Origin: Paracandidimonas soli | GTDB taxonomy: Bacteria; Pseudomonadota; Gammaproteobacteria; Burkholderiales; Burkholderiaceae_B | Length of the DNA: 64,000 nt | Direction of reading: 5' to 3' | Assembly: GCF_004342005.1 (NCBI RefSeq) | Contig: NZ_SMBX01000004.1 | Span: 186,001-250,000 of the forward strand | Shown here: positions 36,427 to 46,624 of the stretch, in pieces | Layout: each line of letters opens with the position of its first letter | Position numbering within the stretch: position 1 is the first letter of the stretch | Made by a program: the position numbers and the translations under genes | The notes under the pieces: generated by a model | What the model was told of the DNA's origin: nothing | Database searches by the model: none | Seen by the model: only the letters and a program-made list of their open reading frames with translations

Positions 36427-37026
36427 ATGAGCGAGCGCGATGTCGATGCCGAACTGGTAGCCAGGGTGCAGCGCGGCGACAAGCGCGCATTCGATCTCCT
36501 GGTGCTGAAGTACCAGCGCAAGATCATGCGGCTGCTGTCGCGGATGATCCGCGATCCGGCGGAAATCGAGGACGTTGCCCAGGAAACCTTCATCAAGGCC
36601 TACAGGGCCCTGCCGCAATTCCGCGGGGAAAGCGCTTTTTATACCTGGCTGTACCGCATCGCCATCAATTCGGCGCGCAACTGGCAGCAGGCCAGCGGCA
36701 GGCGTCCGGTGAGCCTGTCCGCGCTCGAAAACGAGGACGGTGAAACTTTTAGCCAGATCGACACACTAAGCGATATCGGCACTCCTGAATCCATGATGGT
36801 AAGCCAGCAGGTGGTTCAGGCTGTCAATGATGCAATCAAGGATTTGCCCGAAGACCTGCGCACGGCCATCGTGCTGCGCGAGATCGAAGGCATGAGTTAC
36901 GACGATATTGCCCAGACCATGGGGTGTCCCATCGGAACGGTGCGTTCGCGCATTTTCAGGGCGCGGGAGGCCATTGCGTCCCGTCTGCGCCCCGTCATGG
37001 ATACCGACATGGACCGTCGCGGTTAA
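36427..37026 (+). CDS. rpoE: RNA polymerase sigma-E factor (ECF)
   Basis: Envelope-stress sigma factor of 199 aa. Region 2 (QRKIMRLLSRMIRDPAEIEDVAQETFIKAYR) and region 4 (EDLRTAIVLREIEGMSYDDIAQTMGCPIGTVRSRIFRARE) are complete. The ATG at 36427 is chosen because AAGGA ends six bases before it; the ATG at 36421 touches that site. rseA, rseB and degP follow, the standard sigma-E module. I found no convincing sigma-E-type promoter upstream of it. Confidence 0.95.
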   Translation: MSERDVDAELVARVQRGDKRAFDLLVLKYQRKIMRLLSRMIRDPAEIEDVAQETFIKAYRALPQFRGESAFYTWLYRIAINSARNWQQASGRRPVSLSALENEDGETFSQIDTLSDIGTPESMMVSQQVVQAVNDAIKDLPEDLRTAIVLREIEGMSYDDIAQTMGCPIGTVRSRIFRAREAIASRLRPVMDTDMDRRG

Positions 37027-37040
37027 GGAGCAACCAAAGC

Positions 37041-37562
37041 ATGGAAGCAGCCCGTCAGACAATGCAGCAAGCAGATCCCGAAGTTCCCGCTTCGCTCGAG
37101 GCGGCTGTCTCTGCCTGGGTCGATGGCGAAGAGGATATCCGTACGGAAGACACGGAGACCCCTTATGGCCGCCATCTTTGGGAAACCTACCATCTCATCG
37201 GCGATGTCATGCGCAACGAGAGCCTGGCCATCCGTCCCAGCGAATTCTTCTACGCCCGCCTGTCGCACGCCATCGATGAAGAACCCTCCATCGTCGCGCC
37301 GATCGCCTGGCACAGGCGGCGCCAGACCGTACGCCTGGGGCTGTCCGGCGTCGCGGTGGCCGCGGCCGTGGCCGCGGTGGCATGGGTGGCCCTGCCTTAC
37401 CTGTCCGGCGCGGGCTCCCAGCCCGCCGCGGACATGCCTCCCATGCTGGCGACGGCAGGCGAGGAAACGCGCATGCAGGATTACCTCGAGGCGCATCGCG
37501 AACTGACCGGCTCGGGTTCCGTCATGCGCGCTTCGTTCAGCGCAGGGGAAGCCCGGCCATGA
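37041..37562 (+). CDS. rseA: anti-sigma-E factor RseA
   Basis: Single-pass inner-membrane protein of 173 aa that holds sigma-E inactive. The cytoplasmic N-terminal domain (SAWVDGEEDIRTEDT, then WETYHLIGDVMR) is followed by one transmembrane helix (about 99-117: LSGVAVAAAVAAVAWVALPY) and a short periplasmic part. AAGGAG precedes the ATG. Fourteen bases after rpoE and overlapping rseB by four bases. Confidence 0.92.
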   Translation: MEAARQTMQQADPEVPASLEAAVSAWVDGEEDIRTEDTETPYGRHLWETYHLIGDVMRNESLAIRPSEFFYARLSHAIDEEPSIVAPIAWHRRRQTVRLGLSGVAVAAAVAAVAWVALPYLSGAGSQPAADMPPMLATAGEETRMQDYLEAHRELTGSGSVMRASFSAGEARP

Positions 37563-38626
37563 GCGTAATGGCGGTGCGGGCGCGCCAGGGAGCGTCCTTC
37601 AAAAGAGCGCTGGCGGCCCTGTGGATGGGGCTGGCGGCCTGTGCCGGCCAGGCCTGGGCGCAGGCTCCGGCCGCGGACGCGTCCGAGCAGGGACGCGCCG
37701 TGGTGGAATTGCTGACACGCATCCAGGACGCGGCGCGCGAGCTTGATTACGCAGGCGTATTCGCGCACCAGCAGGGCAGCGCCCTGATGTCCTCGCGCAT
37801 CGTGCACGTCGTCGATGGTACGGGCGAGCGCGAGCGGCTGGAACTGCTGGACGGCGAGCCGCGCGAATTCCTGCGCCACAACGAGACCGTGCAGTGCCTC
37901 ATCCCGGAACAGAAGATCATCATCCGCGAACGCAGCCGCGGCGACCGCTTCCCCGCCATCATGCTGGGAGACGGGCAGGACCTGGACCAGTATTATCGCG
38001 TGCGCTCCCATGAGGCTGTGGGCAGGGTGGCCGGGCACGAATGCCATGTCCACGAGCTGATTCCCGTGGACAGCCTGCGCTATGGCTACAGGCTGTGCAC
38101 TGATGCGAAGACGCACCTGCTGCTGAAGCTGCAGGTGCTCAGCCCGGAGCATGGCGTGCTGGACCAGATCGCCTTCACCAGCCTGCAATTGGGCAAGGAC
38201 GTCACGCCGGACCAACTGGAGCCCTCCTGGGATACTGCCGGCTGGCAGGTGCTGGAGCCGCGCAAGACGCATGCCGATTTCGCGCGCAAGGGCTGGCGCA
38301 TTTCCGTTCCGGCCGGATTCAGAACTATTACACAGCTCTCCCGTCCAATGTCGGAAAGCCGGCGGGTGGAGCAACTCGTCCTGTCCGACGGGCTGGCCGC
38401 CATTTCGGTCTTCATCGAGCCTTTCGGCGACGGAGAGCCGGGACGGTCCGCCGGTTCGGTCAGCAAGGGTTCATTGAATATCCAGAAGCTGCGCATCGGC
38501 GATTTCTGGATGACGGCGGTCGGCGACGTTCCCTCCGCCGCCCTTCAGGATCTGATCGAGCGCACACAGTTCGTTCCGCCCGCGGGCAACCAGACGCCCG
38601 GCGAGCGCACAGGTTCAACCGAGTAA
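37559..38626 (+). CDS. rseB: sigma-E regulatory protein RseB (MucB)
   Basis: Periplasmic protein of 355 aa that protects RseA from proteolysis and senses lipopolysaccharide or lipoprotein stress. A signal peptide (about 1-35, ending AWAQAPAADA) precedes the MucB/RseB N-terminal lipid-pocket domain (LDYAGVFAHQQGSALMSSRIVH) and the smaller C-terminal domain (GWRISVPAGFRTI). The start overlaps rseA (ATGA). Confidence 0.93.
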   Translation: MSVMAVRARQGASFKRALAALWMGLAACAGQAWAQAPAADASEQGRAVVELLTRIQDAARELDYAGVFAHQQGSALMSSRIVHVVDGTGERERLELLDGEPREFLRHNETVQCLIPEQKIIIRERSRGDRFPAIMLGDGQDLDQYYRVRSHEAVGRVAGHECHVHELIPVDSLRYGYRLCTDAKTHLLLKLQVLSPEHGVLDQIAFTSLQLGKDVTPDQLEPSWDTAGWQVLEPRKTHADFARKGWRISVPAGFRTITQLSRPMSESRRVEQLVLSDGLAAISVFIEPFGDGEPGRSAGSVSKGSLNIQKLRIGDFWMTAVGDVPSAALQDLIERTQFVPPAGNQTPGERTGSTE

Positions 38627-38641
38627 TTGAAGGAGTCCTAT

Positions 38642-40129
38642 ATGCAATCCTCACACAAGGCACAGTATCGTGTCCGGAGCATGCTTGCTCGCGTGATGCT
38701 GGGGGCGGCGCTGGTACTGCCCGCGGCAGTGCCCGCGCAAGGCAGTGCGGCGGAGCCTACCCTGGCGCTGCCCGACTTCACGGAGGTCGTCGCCAGGACC
38801 GAGGCGTCCGTGGTCAATATCCGCACGACGGAAACCGTCCGCATCCGCAATTCCGGATTCGGACGAGGAGGCTCCGGGGACCCCTATGAACTCTTTCGCT
38901 GGTTCTTCGGCCCCGATTTCGCGCCGCCCGGCTTCGAGGGGCCGCAGGGCCGCGGCGCGCCGCAGCAGCCAGCACCCGAGGAACGCACCGTTCCGCGCGG
39001 CGTCGGTTCCGGCTTCTTCATTTCCGACGATGGCTACGTGCTGACCAACAACCACGTGGTCGACCGCGCCAGCGATATTTTCGTCACGCTGACGTCGGGC
39101 AAGGAGTACAAGGCGACCGTGGTCGGCACGGATCCCCGCACCGACGTGGCCCTGCTGAAGATCGACGCCAAGAACCTTTCTCCGCTGCCGATCGGCGACT
39201 CCACCAAGCTGCGCAAGGGGCAGTGGGTGCTGGCCATCGGCTCCCCGTTCGGCCTGGACTCCACGGTAACTTCCGGCATCATCAGCGCCATCAACCGGGA
39301 GACGGGCGACTACCTGCCGTTCATCCAGACCGACGTGGCGGTCAACCCGGGCAATTCCGGCGGTCCGCTGATCAACCTGGCGGGCGAGGTCGTGGGCATC
39401 AACTCGCAGATCGTTTCCCGCAGCGGCGGCTTCATGGGCATTTCCCTGGCCATCCCCATCGACGAAGTCATGCGCATCGTCGAGCAGCTCAAGGCCGACG
39501 GCAAGGTGACGCGCGGACGCATCGGCGTGCAGATTGGCCAGGTGTCCGAAGACGTGGCCAAGGCGCTTGGCCTGGAAAAGGCGCAGGGCGCGCTGGTCAG
39601 CATGGTCGAGCGTGACGGTCCAGCCGCCAAGGCAGGGGTTCAGTCGGGCGACGTCATTACGCATTTCGATGGCAAGCCGATCGCGCAGATGACCGATTTG
39701 CCCAGGATGGTGGGAAGCACCAGGCCCGGCACCAAGTCCGCGCTGGAAGTCTGGCGCAAGGGCAAGACAGTCAAGCTGGATGTCGTCGTAGGCGAAATGC
39801 CGAACGAAGCACCGGCGGCCGGCAGCGGAAGCCAGGCGCCTGAGGCCATGAAGACGGATGCCCTGGGCCTGCAGGTTGCCGACATCGATGCGGAAACGCG
39901 CAAGAATCAGCGTATTTCGGGCGGCGTACAGGTCATGGCGGTCGAGGAGCCCGCGGCGTCCGCTGGGCTGGCGCCGGGCGACATCATCCTGACGGTCAAC
40001 AATGTCGATATCAAGGATGCGGCGCAGTTCGCCAAGGTGGTTTCCGGCCTGGACAAGTCCCGTGCGTCGGCGCTGCTTGTCATGCGCGGCGACCAGTCGC
40101 AGTGGGTGACGGTCGTTCCCAGAAAATAA
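38642..40129 (+). CDS. degP: periplasmic serine endoprotease DegP/MucD-like
   Basis: HtrA-family protease and chaperone, 495 aa, with signal peptide (about 1-36). The catalytic triad is H138 (TNNHVV), D168 (PRTDVALLK) and S239 (NPGNSGGPL). Two PDZ domains follow (about 290-375 and 410-490). The Q-linker after residue 70 carries a Gly/Pro-rich insert. GAAGGAG precedes the ATG at 38642. As last gene of the rpoE-rseA-rseB-degP set it ends at a strong terminator. Confidence 0.95.
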   Translation: MQSSHKAQYRVRSMLARVMLGAALVLPAAVPAQGSAAEPTLALPDFTEVVARTEASVVNIRTTETVRIRNSGFGRGGSGDPYELFRWFFGPDFAPPGFEGPQGRGAPQQPAPEERTVPRGVGSGFFISDDGYVLTNNHVVDRASDIFVTLTSGKEYKATVVGTDPRTDVALLKIDAKNLSPLPIGDSTKLRKGQWVLAIGSPFGLDSTVTSGIISAINRETGDYLPFIQTDVAVNPGNSGGPLINLAGEVVGINSQIVSRSGGFMGISLAIPIDEVMRIVEQLKADGKVTRGRIGVQIGQVSEDVAKALGLEKAQGALVSMVERDGPAAKAGVQSGDVITHFDGKPIAQMTDLPRMVGSTRPGTKSALEVWRKGKTVKLDVVVGEMPNEAPAAGSGSQAPEAMKTDALGLQVADIDAETRKNQRISGGVQVMAVEEPAASAGLAPGDIILTVNNVDIKDAAQFAKVVSGLDKSRASALLVMRGDQSQWVTVVPRK

Positions 40130-40166
40130 TGGCTGGAAACGGCTAAAATGGCGCCAGCCGCATAAA

Positions 40167-40194
40167 GGGGGCACCCCGGGTGCCCCCTTTTTTT
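40167..40194 (+). terminator. rho-independent terminator after degP
   Basis: Nine-pair stem GGGGGCACC (40167-40175) with GGTGCCCCC (40179-40187), three-base loop and seven T residues. Confidence 0.93.
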
Positions 40195-40250
40195 CCCGCC
40201 ATATGGTTTGGCCCGCACTGCGCGACAGGCAGTGTCTCTTGATACGTTTT

Positions 40251-42044
40251 ATGGATCACATTCGCAATTTTTCCATCATTGCCCATATTGACCACGGCAA
40301 GTCCACGCTTGCCGACCGACTGATCCAACGGTGCGGGGGGCTCGCCGACCGCGAAATGTCGACGCAAGTGCTTGATTCCATGGATATCGAGCGTGAGCGC
40401 GGCATCACCATCAAGGCGCAGACGGCTGCGCTCAAGTATACGGCGCGCGATGGCAAGACCTATGCGCTGAATCTCATCGACACCCCGGGGCACGTCGACT
40501 TCTCCTACGAGGTCAGCCGCTCTCTCTCGGCCTGCGAAGGCGCGCTGCTCGTCGTCGACGCCACGCAGGGCGTCGAAGCCCAGACGGTGGCCAACTGCTA
40601 TACGGCAATCGATCTCGGCGTGGAAGTCCTGCCCGTGCTGAACAAGATGGATCTGCCGTCGGCCGATCCCGAAGGCGCGCGACAGGAAGTCGAGGATGTC
40701 ATCGGCATCGACGCGGGCGAGGCCGTCCTGGCCAGCGCCAAGACAGGCGTCGGCATTGAAGAAATACTGGAAATGGTGGTGGCCAAGGTGCCGCCGCCCA
40801 AGGGCGATCCGGAAGCGCCGCTGCAGGCGCTCATCATCGATTCCTGGTTCGACAACTACGTCGGCGTGGTGATGCTGGTGCGCATCGTCAACGGCACATT
40901 GCGCGCCAAGGACAAGATTCGCCTGATGGCGACCGGCGCCACGCATTTCAGCGAGCATATCGGCGTGTTCACGCCCAAGTCGGAGCCGCGCGACGTGCTG
41001 TCCGCGGGCGAGGTGGGCTTCATCATCGCCGGCATCAAGGAGTTGGCGAACGCCAAGGTAGGGGACACCGTCACCCTGGCGGGCAAGCCCGCCGAAAAGG
41101 CGTTGCCGGGATTCAAGGAGGTCAAGCCCCAGGTATTCGCCGGCCTTTACCCGGTGGAAAGCAGCGAATACGATCAGTTGCGCGATTCGCTGGAAAAACT
41201 GCGGCTGAACGATTCCTCGCTGATGTTCGAGCCCGAGGTGTCGCAGGCGCTTGGTTTCGGTTTCCGCTGCGGCTTTCTCGGACTGCTGCACATGGAAATC
41301 GTGCAGGAGCGCCTAGAGCGCGAGTTCGACATGGACATCATCACCACCGCGCCCTCGGTGGTCTACGAAGTCGAACTGCGAGACGGTACCGTGCTGCCCA
41401 TCGAAAGCCCTTCGCGCATGCCGGAAGTGGCGCAGATCAATGAAATCCGAGAGCCTGTCGTCAACGTCACGCTGTTCATGCCCCAGGAATACGTCGGCGC
41501 CGTCATGTCGCTATGCGTGGCCAAGCGCGGCATCCAGCAGAACATGGCTTATCATGGCCGGCAGGTGCATCTCAGCTACGAGATGCCGCTGGCGGAAATC
41601 GTGCTGGACTTCTTCGACAAGCTCAAGTCGGTGTCGCGCGGCTATGCCTCGATGGACTATGAGTTCAAGGAATACCGCGCCGCCGATGTGGTGCGCGTCG
41701 ATCTGCTGATCAACGGCGACAAGGTCGATGCCTTGTCCATGATCGTGCATCGCTCCAATGCCCGCTATCGCGGCCGCGAGGTCGTGACCAAGATGCGCGG
41801 CCTGATTCCCCGCCAGATGTTCGACATTGCCATCCAGGCCGCCATCGGCGCCGAAGTCATTGCGCGTGAAAACGTCAAGGCCCTGCGCAAGAACGTGCTG
41901 GCCAAGTGCTATGGCGGGGACATCTCGCGCAAGAAGAAGCTGCTGGAAAAGCAGAAGGCCGGCAAGAAGCGCATGAAGCAGGTCGGCAACGTCGAGATTC
42001 CTCAGGAGGCCTTCCTGGCGATCCTTCAGGTGGAAGACAAGTAA
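40251..42044 (+). CDS. lepA: elongation factor 4
   Basis: Ribosome-associated GTPase, 597 aa. G1 is [14 protein letters not shown]3 DTPGHVDF, G4 NKMD. The LepA-specific C-terminal domain ([46 protein letters not shown]) is complete. ATG at 40251. It heads the unit lepA-lepB-rnc-era-recO, as in most proteobacteria. Confidence 0.97.
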   Translation: MDHIRNFSIIAHIDHGKSTLADRLIQRCGGLADREMSTQVLDSMDIERERGITIKAQTAALKYTARDGKTYALNLIDTPGHVDFSYEVSRSLSACEGALLVVDATQGVEAQTVANCYTAIDLGVEVLPVLNKMDLPSADPEGARQEVEDVIGIDAGEAVLASAKTGVGIEEILEMVVAKVPPPKGDPEAPLQALIIDSWFDNYVGVVMLVRIVNGTLRAKDKIRLMATGATHFSEHIGVFTPKSEPRDVLSAGEVGFIIAGIKELANAKVGDTVTLAGKPAEKALPGFKEVKPQVFAGLYPVESSEYDQLRDSLEKLRLNDSSLMFEPEVSQALGFGFRCGFLGLLHMEIVQERLEREFDMDIITTAPSVVYEVELRDGTVLPIESPSRMPEVAQINEIREPVVNVTLFMPQEYVGAVMSLCVAKRGIQQNMAYHGRQVHLSYEMPLAEIVLDFFDKLKSVSRGYASMDYEFKEYRAADVVRVDLLINGDKVDALSMIVHRSNARYRGREVVTKMRGLIPRQMFDIAIQAAIGAEVIARENVKALRKNVLAKCYGGDISRKKKLLEKQKAGKKRMKQVGNVEIPQEAFLAILQVEDK

Positions 42045-42087
42045 CAATGTGCAGGCCCCAGGCCTGGCGCTCTAGCAAGGTGTATAC

Positions 42088-42975
42088 ATGAGTTGGGATT
42101 TTGCCCTCATCCTCTTGATTCTGTTCATCATTACCGGGATCGTCTGGTGCATGGACGTTCTGGTGTTCAGAAAACGCCGCAGGCTGGCGGGCGAGGCGGC
42201 AAGCGCGGCGATCGAGCCGTCGCTGGCGGGGCTGTCTCTGGAAGAGCGCACGCAGCGCCGCCAGCAGGCGTACGACGAGGCAGCCAAGGCGCCGTGGTGG
42301 GTCGAGTACTGTGCCAGCTTCTTTCCCGTCATCCTGTTCGTCTTCGCGCTGCGTTCGTTTCTGGTCGAGCCCTTCCGTATTCCGTCCGGCTCGATGCTGC
42401 CGACGCTGCAGAACGGCGACCTGATCCTGGTCAACAAGTACGAATACGGCATCCGCCTGCCGGTGATCGATCGCAAGATCATCCCGCTTGGCACGCCGGA
42501 ACGCGGCGATGTCGTGGTCTTCCGCTATCCGGTGGAGCCGGGCATCGACTATATCAAGCGCATCGTGGGGCTTCCGGGTGACGAGATCGTCTATCGCAAC
42601 AAGACGCTGTTCATCAATGGGCAGGAGGTGCGGCAGGTCCGCGACGGAGACTTCTTCGAGCCGGACAACAGCACCTACATCGGACGCTACAACGAGACGC
42701 TGGGCAAGGTGGATCACCAGATCCTGGTGAACAAGCGCGCCAGCCAGGGCCTGATGGCCATTGCCAACTATCCTTTCCGGGAGAATTGTCAGTATGCATC
42801 CAACGGGGTGCAGTGCAAGGTGCCTGAAGGCCACTATTTCGTGATGGGCGACAATCGGGACAACAGTCTTGACAGCCGGTTCTGGGGCTTCGTGCCCGAT
42901 CGCAATATCGTTGGCCGTGCGTTCTTCATCTGGATGAACTTCAGCGAACCAGGACGTATCGGACGATTCCACTGA
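42088..42975 (+). CDS. lepB: signal peptidase I
   Basis: Inner-membrane protease that removes signal peptides, 295 aa. Two transmembrane segments (about 4-24 and 77-92) precede the Ser-Lys dyad S102 ([11 protein letters not shown]) and K157 ([12 protein letters not shown]). Other boxes, GDLILVNK and [11 protein letters not shown], are present. AAGGTG precedes the ATG. The stop overlaps the rnc start. Confidence 0.96.
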   Translation: MSWDFALILLILFIITGIVWCMDVLVFRKRRRLAGEAASAAIEPSLAGLSLEERTQRRQQAYDEAAKAPWWVEYCASFFPVILFVFALRSFLVEPFRIPSGSMLPTLQNGDLILVNKYEYGIRLPVIDRKIIPLGTPERGDVVVFRYPVEPGIDYIKRIVGLPGDEIVYRNKTLFINGQEVRQVRDGDFFEPDNSTYIGRYNETLGKVDHQILVNKRASQGLMAIANYPFRENCQYASNGVQCKVPEGHYFVMGDNRDNSLDSRFWGFVPDRNIVGRAFFIWMNFSEPGRIGRFH

Positions 42976-43733
42976 TGACAGCACACGCATCCCTAGAACG
43001 CGCACTGGGCTATACCTTTCAATCGGCTGCGCTGCTGGAGCAGGCGCTGACGCATCGCAGCCACAGCGGGCGGCACAACGAGCGCCTGGAGTTCCTGGGC
43101 GATGCCGTGTTGAACTTCGTCGTGGCGGCGCTGCTGTTCAAGCGTTTTGCCCGCCTCGACGAGGGCGATCTTTCGCGCCTGCGCGCGAACCTGGTGAAGC
43201 AGGCCGCGCTGGCGGACATTGCGTCTCGCCTGACGTTGTCGAACTATCTGCGTCTTGGCGAGGGTGAGCTCAAGAGCGGCGGTTTCCGCAGGCCCTCCAT
43301 CCTGGCGGATGCGCTGGAGGCGATTTTCGGCGCAATCTATCTGGATGGCGGCTTTGCCGCGGCGGAAGATGTCATCTCCCGGCTGTACGAGCCGGTGCTG
43401 CGCAATGTCGATCCACAGACGCTGGGCAAGGATCCCAAGACGCTGTTGCAGGAATTGCTGCAGGGGCGCAAACTGGGTTTGCCGGTATATAACGTGATTG
43501 CCACGCATGGTGCGGCCCACAATCAGACGTTCGAGGTCGAGTGTTTCATCGCCGAGCTGGACATCCGTGTCGGGGCAGGAGGCGCCAGCCGCCGTGCCGC
43601 CGAGCAGTCGGCTGCCATTCAGGCCATCGCCGCGGTGGAAAGCAAGGCGCCGCAAAAGGGCGGGCGCAAGTCCAAGGCGCGCAAGTCCGCGCAGTTGTCG
43701 TTGCCCGTGGCTGTGGCCCAGGAAAGCAAATGA
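42975..43733 (+). CDS. rnc: ribonuclease III
   Basis: Double-strand-specific endoribonuclease, 252 aa. The signature [14 protein letters not shown] at about 36-49 includes the catalytic acidic residues; [16 protein letters not shown] supplies the second cluster. A dsRNA-binding domain covers about 155-225. The last 25 residues form a basic tail ([11 protein letters not shown]). It overlaps lepB and era by a few bases. Confidence 0.96.
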   Translation: MTAHASLERALGYTFQSAALLEQALTHRSHSGRHNERLEFLGDAVLNFVVAALLFKRFARLDEGDLSRLRANLVKQAALADIASRLTLSNYLRLGEGELKSGGFRRPSILADALEAIFGAIYLDGGFAAAEDVISRLYEPVLRNVDPQTLGKDPKTLLQELLQGRKLGLPVYNVIATHGAAHNQTFEVECFIAELDIRVGAGGASRRAAEQSAAIQAIAAVESKAPQKGGRKSKARKSAQLSLPVAVAQESK

Positions 43734-44626
43734 ATACAGAAAAACCATTCCGTTGCGGTTTCGTCGCCGTGGTCGGCAGGCCCAATGTCGGCAAGTCCAC
43801 GCTGACCAATGCCCTGATCGGCGGAAAAATCTCCATTGTGTCGCGCAAGGCGCAAACCACGCGCCATCGGATCAATGGCGTGCTGACAAAGGACGATGCG
43901 CAATTCGTGTTCGTGGATACGCCCGGATTCCAGACGCGCCATGGCGGCGCCATGAACCGCATGATGAATCGCGTGGTGACGCAGACGCTGGCCGAGGTCG
44001 ATGTCGTGGTGCACGTGGTCGAGGCGGGCAAGTGGTCGGCCGGCGACGAGCAGTTGCTGCCGCTGCTGCCCGGGAATCCGGCCAATACGATTCTGGTGGT
44101 CAACAAGGTCGACCTGCTGAAGAACAAGAACGATCTGTTCGCCTATGTGCAGAAGCGCATGGAGCAATACGCCTATGGGGCCGTGGTGCCGGTGAGCGCG
44201 GTCAAGGACACGCAGCTGGATGTGCTGCTGTCGGAAATCGCGGCCAGGCTGCCGGAAGGCGAGCCCATGTTCGAGCCGGACGCGCTGACGGACCGTCCCA
44301 TGCGCTTCCTGGTGTCCGAGCTGCTGCGCGAGAAGATCTTCCGCCTGGTCGGCGACGAGCTGCCCTATGGCTGCACGGTGGTGATCGAGCAGTGGGAAGA
44401 GGACGACCGCATGGCGCGTATCGCCGCCTGCATCGTGATCGAGCGCGAGAGCCACAGGCCCATCCTGCTGGGCGCCAAGGGCGAGCATATGAAGCGCATC
44501 GCTTCCGAGGCCCGCCAGGACATCATGAAGCTCATGGACAAGCCTGTGCACCTGGAGGTGTACATCAAGGTGCGCAAGGGCTGGTCCGATAAAGCCAGCG
44601 CGTTGCGCGAACTGGGGTATGAGTAG
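43730..44626 (+). CDS. era: GTPase Era
   Basis: 16S rRNA-binding GTPase needed for 30S maturation, 298 aa. G1 is [10 protein letters not shown]3 DTPGF, G4 NKVD. The C-terminal KH domain has [20 protein letters not shown]. The start overlaps rnc (ATGA at 43730) and the stop overlaps recO by eight bases. Confidence 0.97.
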   Translation: MNTEKPFRCGFVAVVGRPNVGKSTLTNALIGGKISIVSRKAQTTRHRINGVLTKDDAQFVFVDTPGFQTRHGGAMNRMMNRVVTQTLAEVDVVVHVVEAGKWSAGDEQLLPLLPGNPANTILVVNKVDLLKNKNDLFAYVQKRMEQYAYGAVVPVSAVKDTQLDVLLSEIAARLPEGEPMFEPDALTDRPMRFLVSELLREKIFRLVGDELPYGCTVVIEQWEEDDRMARIAACIVIERESHRPILLGAKGEHMKRIASEARQDIMKLMDKPVHLEVYIKVRKGWSDKASALRELGYE

Positions 44627-45206
44627 TCTGCGTTCCGTGCGCATACAGGAGGCCGCGGGCTACCTGCTGCATGCCAGCAGCTGGCGCGAGACGTCTCTGG
44701 TCGTGCAGGCGTTCACGCGGGATCACGGGCATGTGGCCCTGGTGGCCAAGGGCGCGAAGCGCCCGCATTCGGAGCTGCGGCCGGCCTTGTCCGTCTTCCA
44801 GCCGCTCAGTCTGTCATGGAGCGGCAGGGCCGAGGTGAAGACGCTGACGCGCGCGGAGTGCGCGGGCATACGCGCCATGAACGGCAGGGCGCTGATGTCG
44901 GCCTGGTACATGAACGAACTGTTGCTGCGGCTGCTTCCGCGCGAAGACCCGCATCCTGTTCTCTACGACGCCTACGAGGCTGCCCTGGTGCAGTTGTCGC
45001 AGGGCGGCGGGGCGGCTGGTGCGCTGCGACGCTTCGAGTGGGTGCTGCTTCAGGAAACGGGTTACGGGACTGACGAAGCGCTGCCGGATTTCGAGGATGC
45101 GGGCCTGGAGCCGGAGTTGCGGAGGCAGTTGCGGATGCGGCTGGACGAGCTGCTGGGGCGGCCGCTGGCTACCCGCAAGGTGCTGATGGAGCTGCAGCGC
45201 TACTGA
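44619..45206 (+). CDS. recO: DNA repair protein RecO, compact form
   Basis: RecFOR-pathway mediator that loads RecA. The OB-fold N-terminal part (AGYLLHASSWRETSLVVQAFTR, VAKGAKRPHSELRPALSVFQPL, GRAEVKTLTRAE) is normal. The protein is only 195 aa against about 240 in E. coli: after GYGTDEALPDF the sequence jumps to the C-terminal helices (LRRQLRMRLDELLGRPLATRKVLMELQRY), so the central Cys-containing segment is missing. The end of the gene overlaps an acyl-CoA ligase remnant on the other strand by seven bases. The short form may be usual in this family. Confidence 0.9.
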   Translation: MSSLRSVRIQEAAGYLLHASSWRETSLVVQAFTRDHGHVALVAKGAKRPHSELRPALSVFQPLSLSWSGRAEVKTLTRAECAGIRAMNGRALMSAWYMNELLLRLLPREDPHPVLYDAYEAALVQLSQGGGAAGALRRFEWVLLQETGYGTDEALPDFEDAGLEPELRRQLRMRLDELLGRPLATRKVLMELQRY

Positions 45207-45677
45207 GTGACGCCGGCTTCGCGGGCGTAGTCCGGTTGCAAACGCGCCCTTGCCTCTAGCCGCAACGCTTGCCGGTCTATCTTGTTGGTGGCGGCCAGGG
45301 GCAAGGCCGGCATCAGCCATATGCGGCGCGGATGCTGATAGGCGGCCGCGTGCTCCAGGGAAAACGCCTTCAGTTCCGCTTCCACCACCGAAGCGCCGGG
45401 GCGCGGAACCACAAACGCGATGGGCTTGTATCCCTTGATATCGTCTTCGACAGGCACGACGCAGGCCTGCTGAACCGCTGGATGGCGTTCCAGCACTTTT
45501 TCCACCTCGCCCGGATAGATGTTTTCTCCGCCGCAGACGAACATGTCGTCGCAACGGCCCACAAAGGTATAGAAACCTTGTGCATCCCGGCGGAACACAT
45601 CGCCCGTCACATAAAAGCCATCCGGGGTGAATGGAGATGCCAGGTCAGGGCGGTTATGGTAGCCGGACATCAGACCA
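45200..45677 (-). pseudogene. 3' remnant of an AMP-dependent acyl-CoA ligase gene
   Basis: Only the C-terminal domain of an ANL-family acid-CoA ligase is left (about 155 codons). Clear family motifs are GLMSGYHNRPDLASPF, GFYVTGDVFRRD, GRCDDMFVCGGENIYPGEVE and the catalytic lysine region NKIDRQALR, and the natural C-terminus is intact. The adenylation domain is missing. Upstream of about 45677 the frame loses similarity, and the DNA there belongs to an ABC-transporter ATPase gene in another frame. Probably not translated into a working protein. Substrate could have been an aromatic or fatty acid. Confidence 0.85.
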
Positions 45678-45680
45678 GCC
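45660..45680. other. deletion junction between ABC ATPase and acyl-CoA ligase genes
   Basis: On the minus strand, ATPase similarity runs up to GFSGWSD (about 45669) and ligase similarity starts at GLMSGYHN (about 45677) in a different frame. The two gene pieces therefore meet within about ten bases, consistent with one deletion that removed everything between. Confidence 0.7.
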
Positions 45681-45905
45681 CGAGAATCCGCGAGCCTGTT
45701 GACCATACAGCCGCAGGCTGCCGGCATCGGGTTCCAGCAGTCCGGACAGAATGTTGAGCAGAGTGCTCTTGCCGCACCCGGACGTTCCCAGCAAGGCAAG
45801 GATTTCGCCTTGCGCGACAGTGAGGGATACATCGCGCAGCACTTCCAGGGAGCCGAAGTGCTTGCTGATACCTGTCAGGTCAATTGCCTGCGCTGCCGCC
45901 GTCAT
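45669..45905 (-). pseudogene. 5' remnant of an ABC transporter ATPase gene (nitrate/sulfonate/taurine type)
   Basis: N-terminal 79 codons of an ABC ATPase: ISKHFGSLEVLRDVSLTVAQGE, then Walker A GTSGCGKSTLLNILSGL and LEPDAGSLRLYG. The signature motif, Walker B and the rest are gone; after GFSGWSD the frame enters the ligase remnant and stops at 45654. The ATG at 45905 overlaps the stop of the GntR gene (ATGA), so it was the second gene of an operon. The type is that of importers for organic acids, sulfonates or nitrate-like solutes. Confidence 0.85.
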
Positions 45906-46624
45906 CCGAACCGTCCCGCAAGCAGTGGCAGAGGAGCACCTGTCTCGCTCAGGCTGGCATAAACTTTCTCCATCGTCATCGACTGAAAGGTTTCTATGTG
46001 GCGGCGGGCGATCAGTTCGGCTTTCTTGCTGTCCCCATCTTCGAAAGCGGCGATCATTGCGTTGTGGTCGTGCTTGATTTCCGGTTTGATCCCCTGTGCG
46101 TTGAACCCCAGGGCCACCAGGCGGCTCATTTCGTCAAGCAGCCCGGTCAATGTGTGCAACAGCCTTTCGTTGCCGGATGCCCTGGCAATTTCCAGATGAA
46201 ACGCCTTATTGGCATCCATGAAGCGGTCTATCTGGTCCGGCAGCGGCGCCGGATGCCTGACCCGGCAGGCCGCTTCCAGTTCGCGCAGCCGGGCGATGCT
46301 CACCCGGCCGACCGTCAGACGGGCCGCCAGAGGCTCGAGTTGCACGCGCAACGTGAAAATTTCCTCGACATCCTTCACCATGACAGGAGCGATCTGGTAG
46401 CCTTTGCGAGGTCTGGAGACAACGAAATTCTCATGCCCGAGGCGGGTCAGGGCGATGAGGCAACTGCTTTTGCCGATGCCGTAGCCTGCCATCAGCTCAG
46501 GCTCAGTCACGATCACGCCCGGCAGCAGCCGGCATGCCAGAATATCGCGGCGTATGCGCTGATAGGCTTGTTCTCCCTGGTTCGGGCGGGAGGCATTCTC
46601 GGCGGGCAGCGACTCAGGATGCAT
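45902..46624 (-). CDS. GntR family regulator, FCD domain
   Basis: FadR-subfamily regulator of 240 aa: an N-terminal winged helix (YQRIRRDILACRLLPGVIVTEPELMAGYG) and an all-helical FCD ligand domain (IFTLRVQLEPLAARLTV, AFHLEIARASGN, DHNAMIAAFEDGD). The DNA-recognition helix is odd: KSSCLIALTRL stands where most members have an Arg-Glu pair (xPVREALxRL). Its operon partner is truncated by the adjacent deletion, so the gene may be a decaying leftover. Start at 46624 has a weak ribosome binding site. Confidence 0.82.
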   Translation of the reverse strand: MHPESLPAENASRPNQGEQAYQRIRRDILACRLLPGVIVTEPELMAGYGIGKSSCLIALTRLGHENFVVSRPRKGYQIAPVMVKDVEEIFTLRVQLEPLAARLTVGRVSIARLRELEAACRVRHPAPLPDQIDRFMDANKAFHLEIARASGNERLLHTLTGLLDEMSRLVALGFNAQGIKPEIKHDHNAMIAAFEDGDSKKAELIARRHIETFQSMTMEKVYASLSETGAPLPLLAGRFG

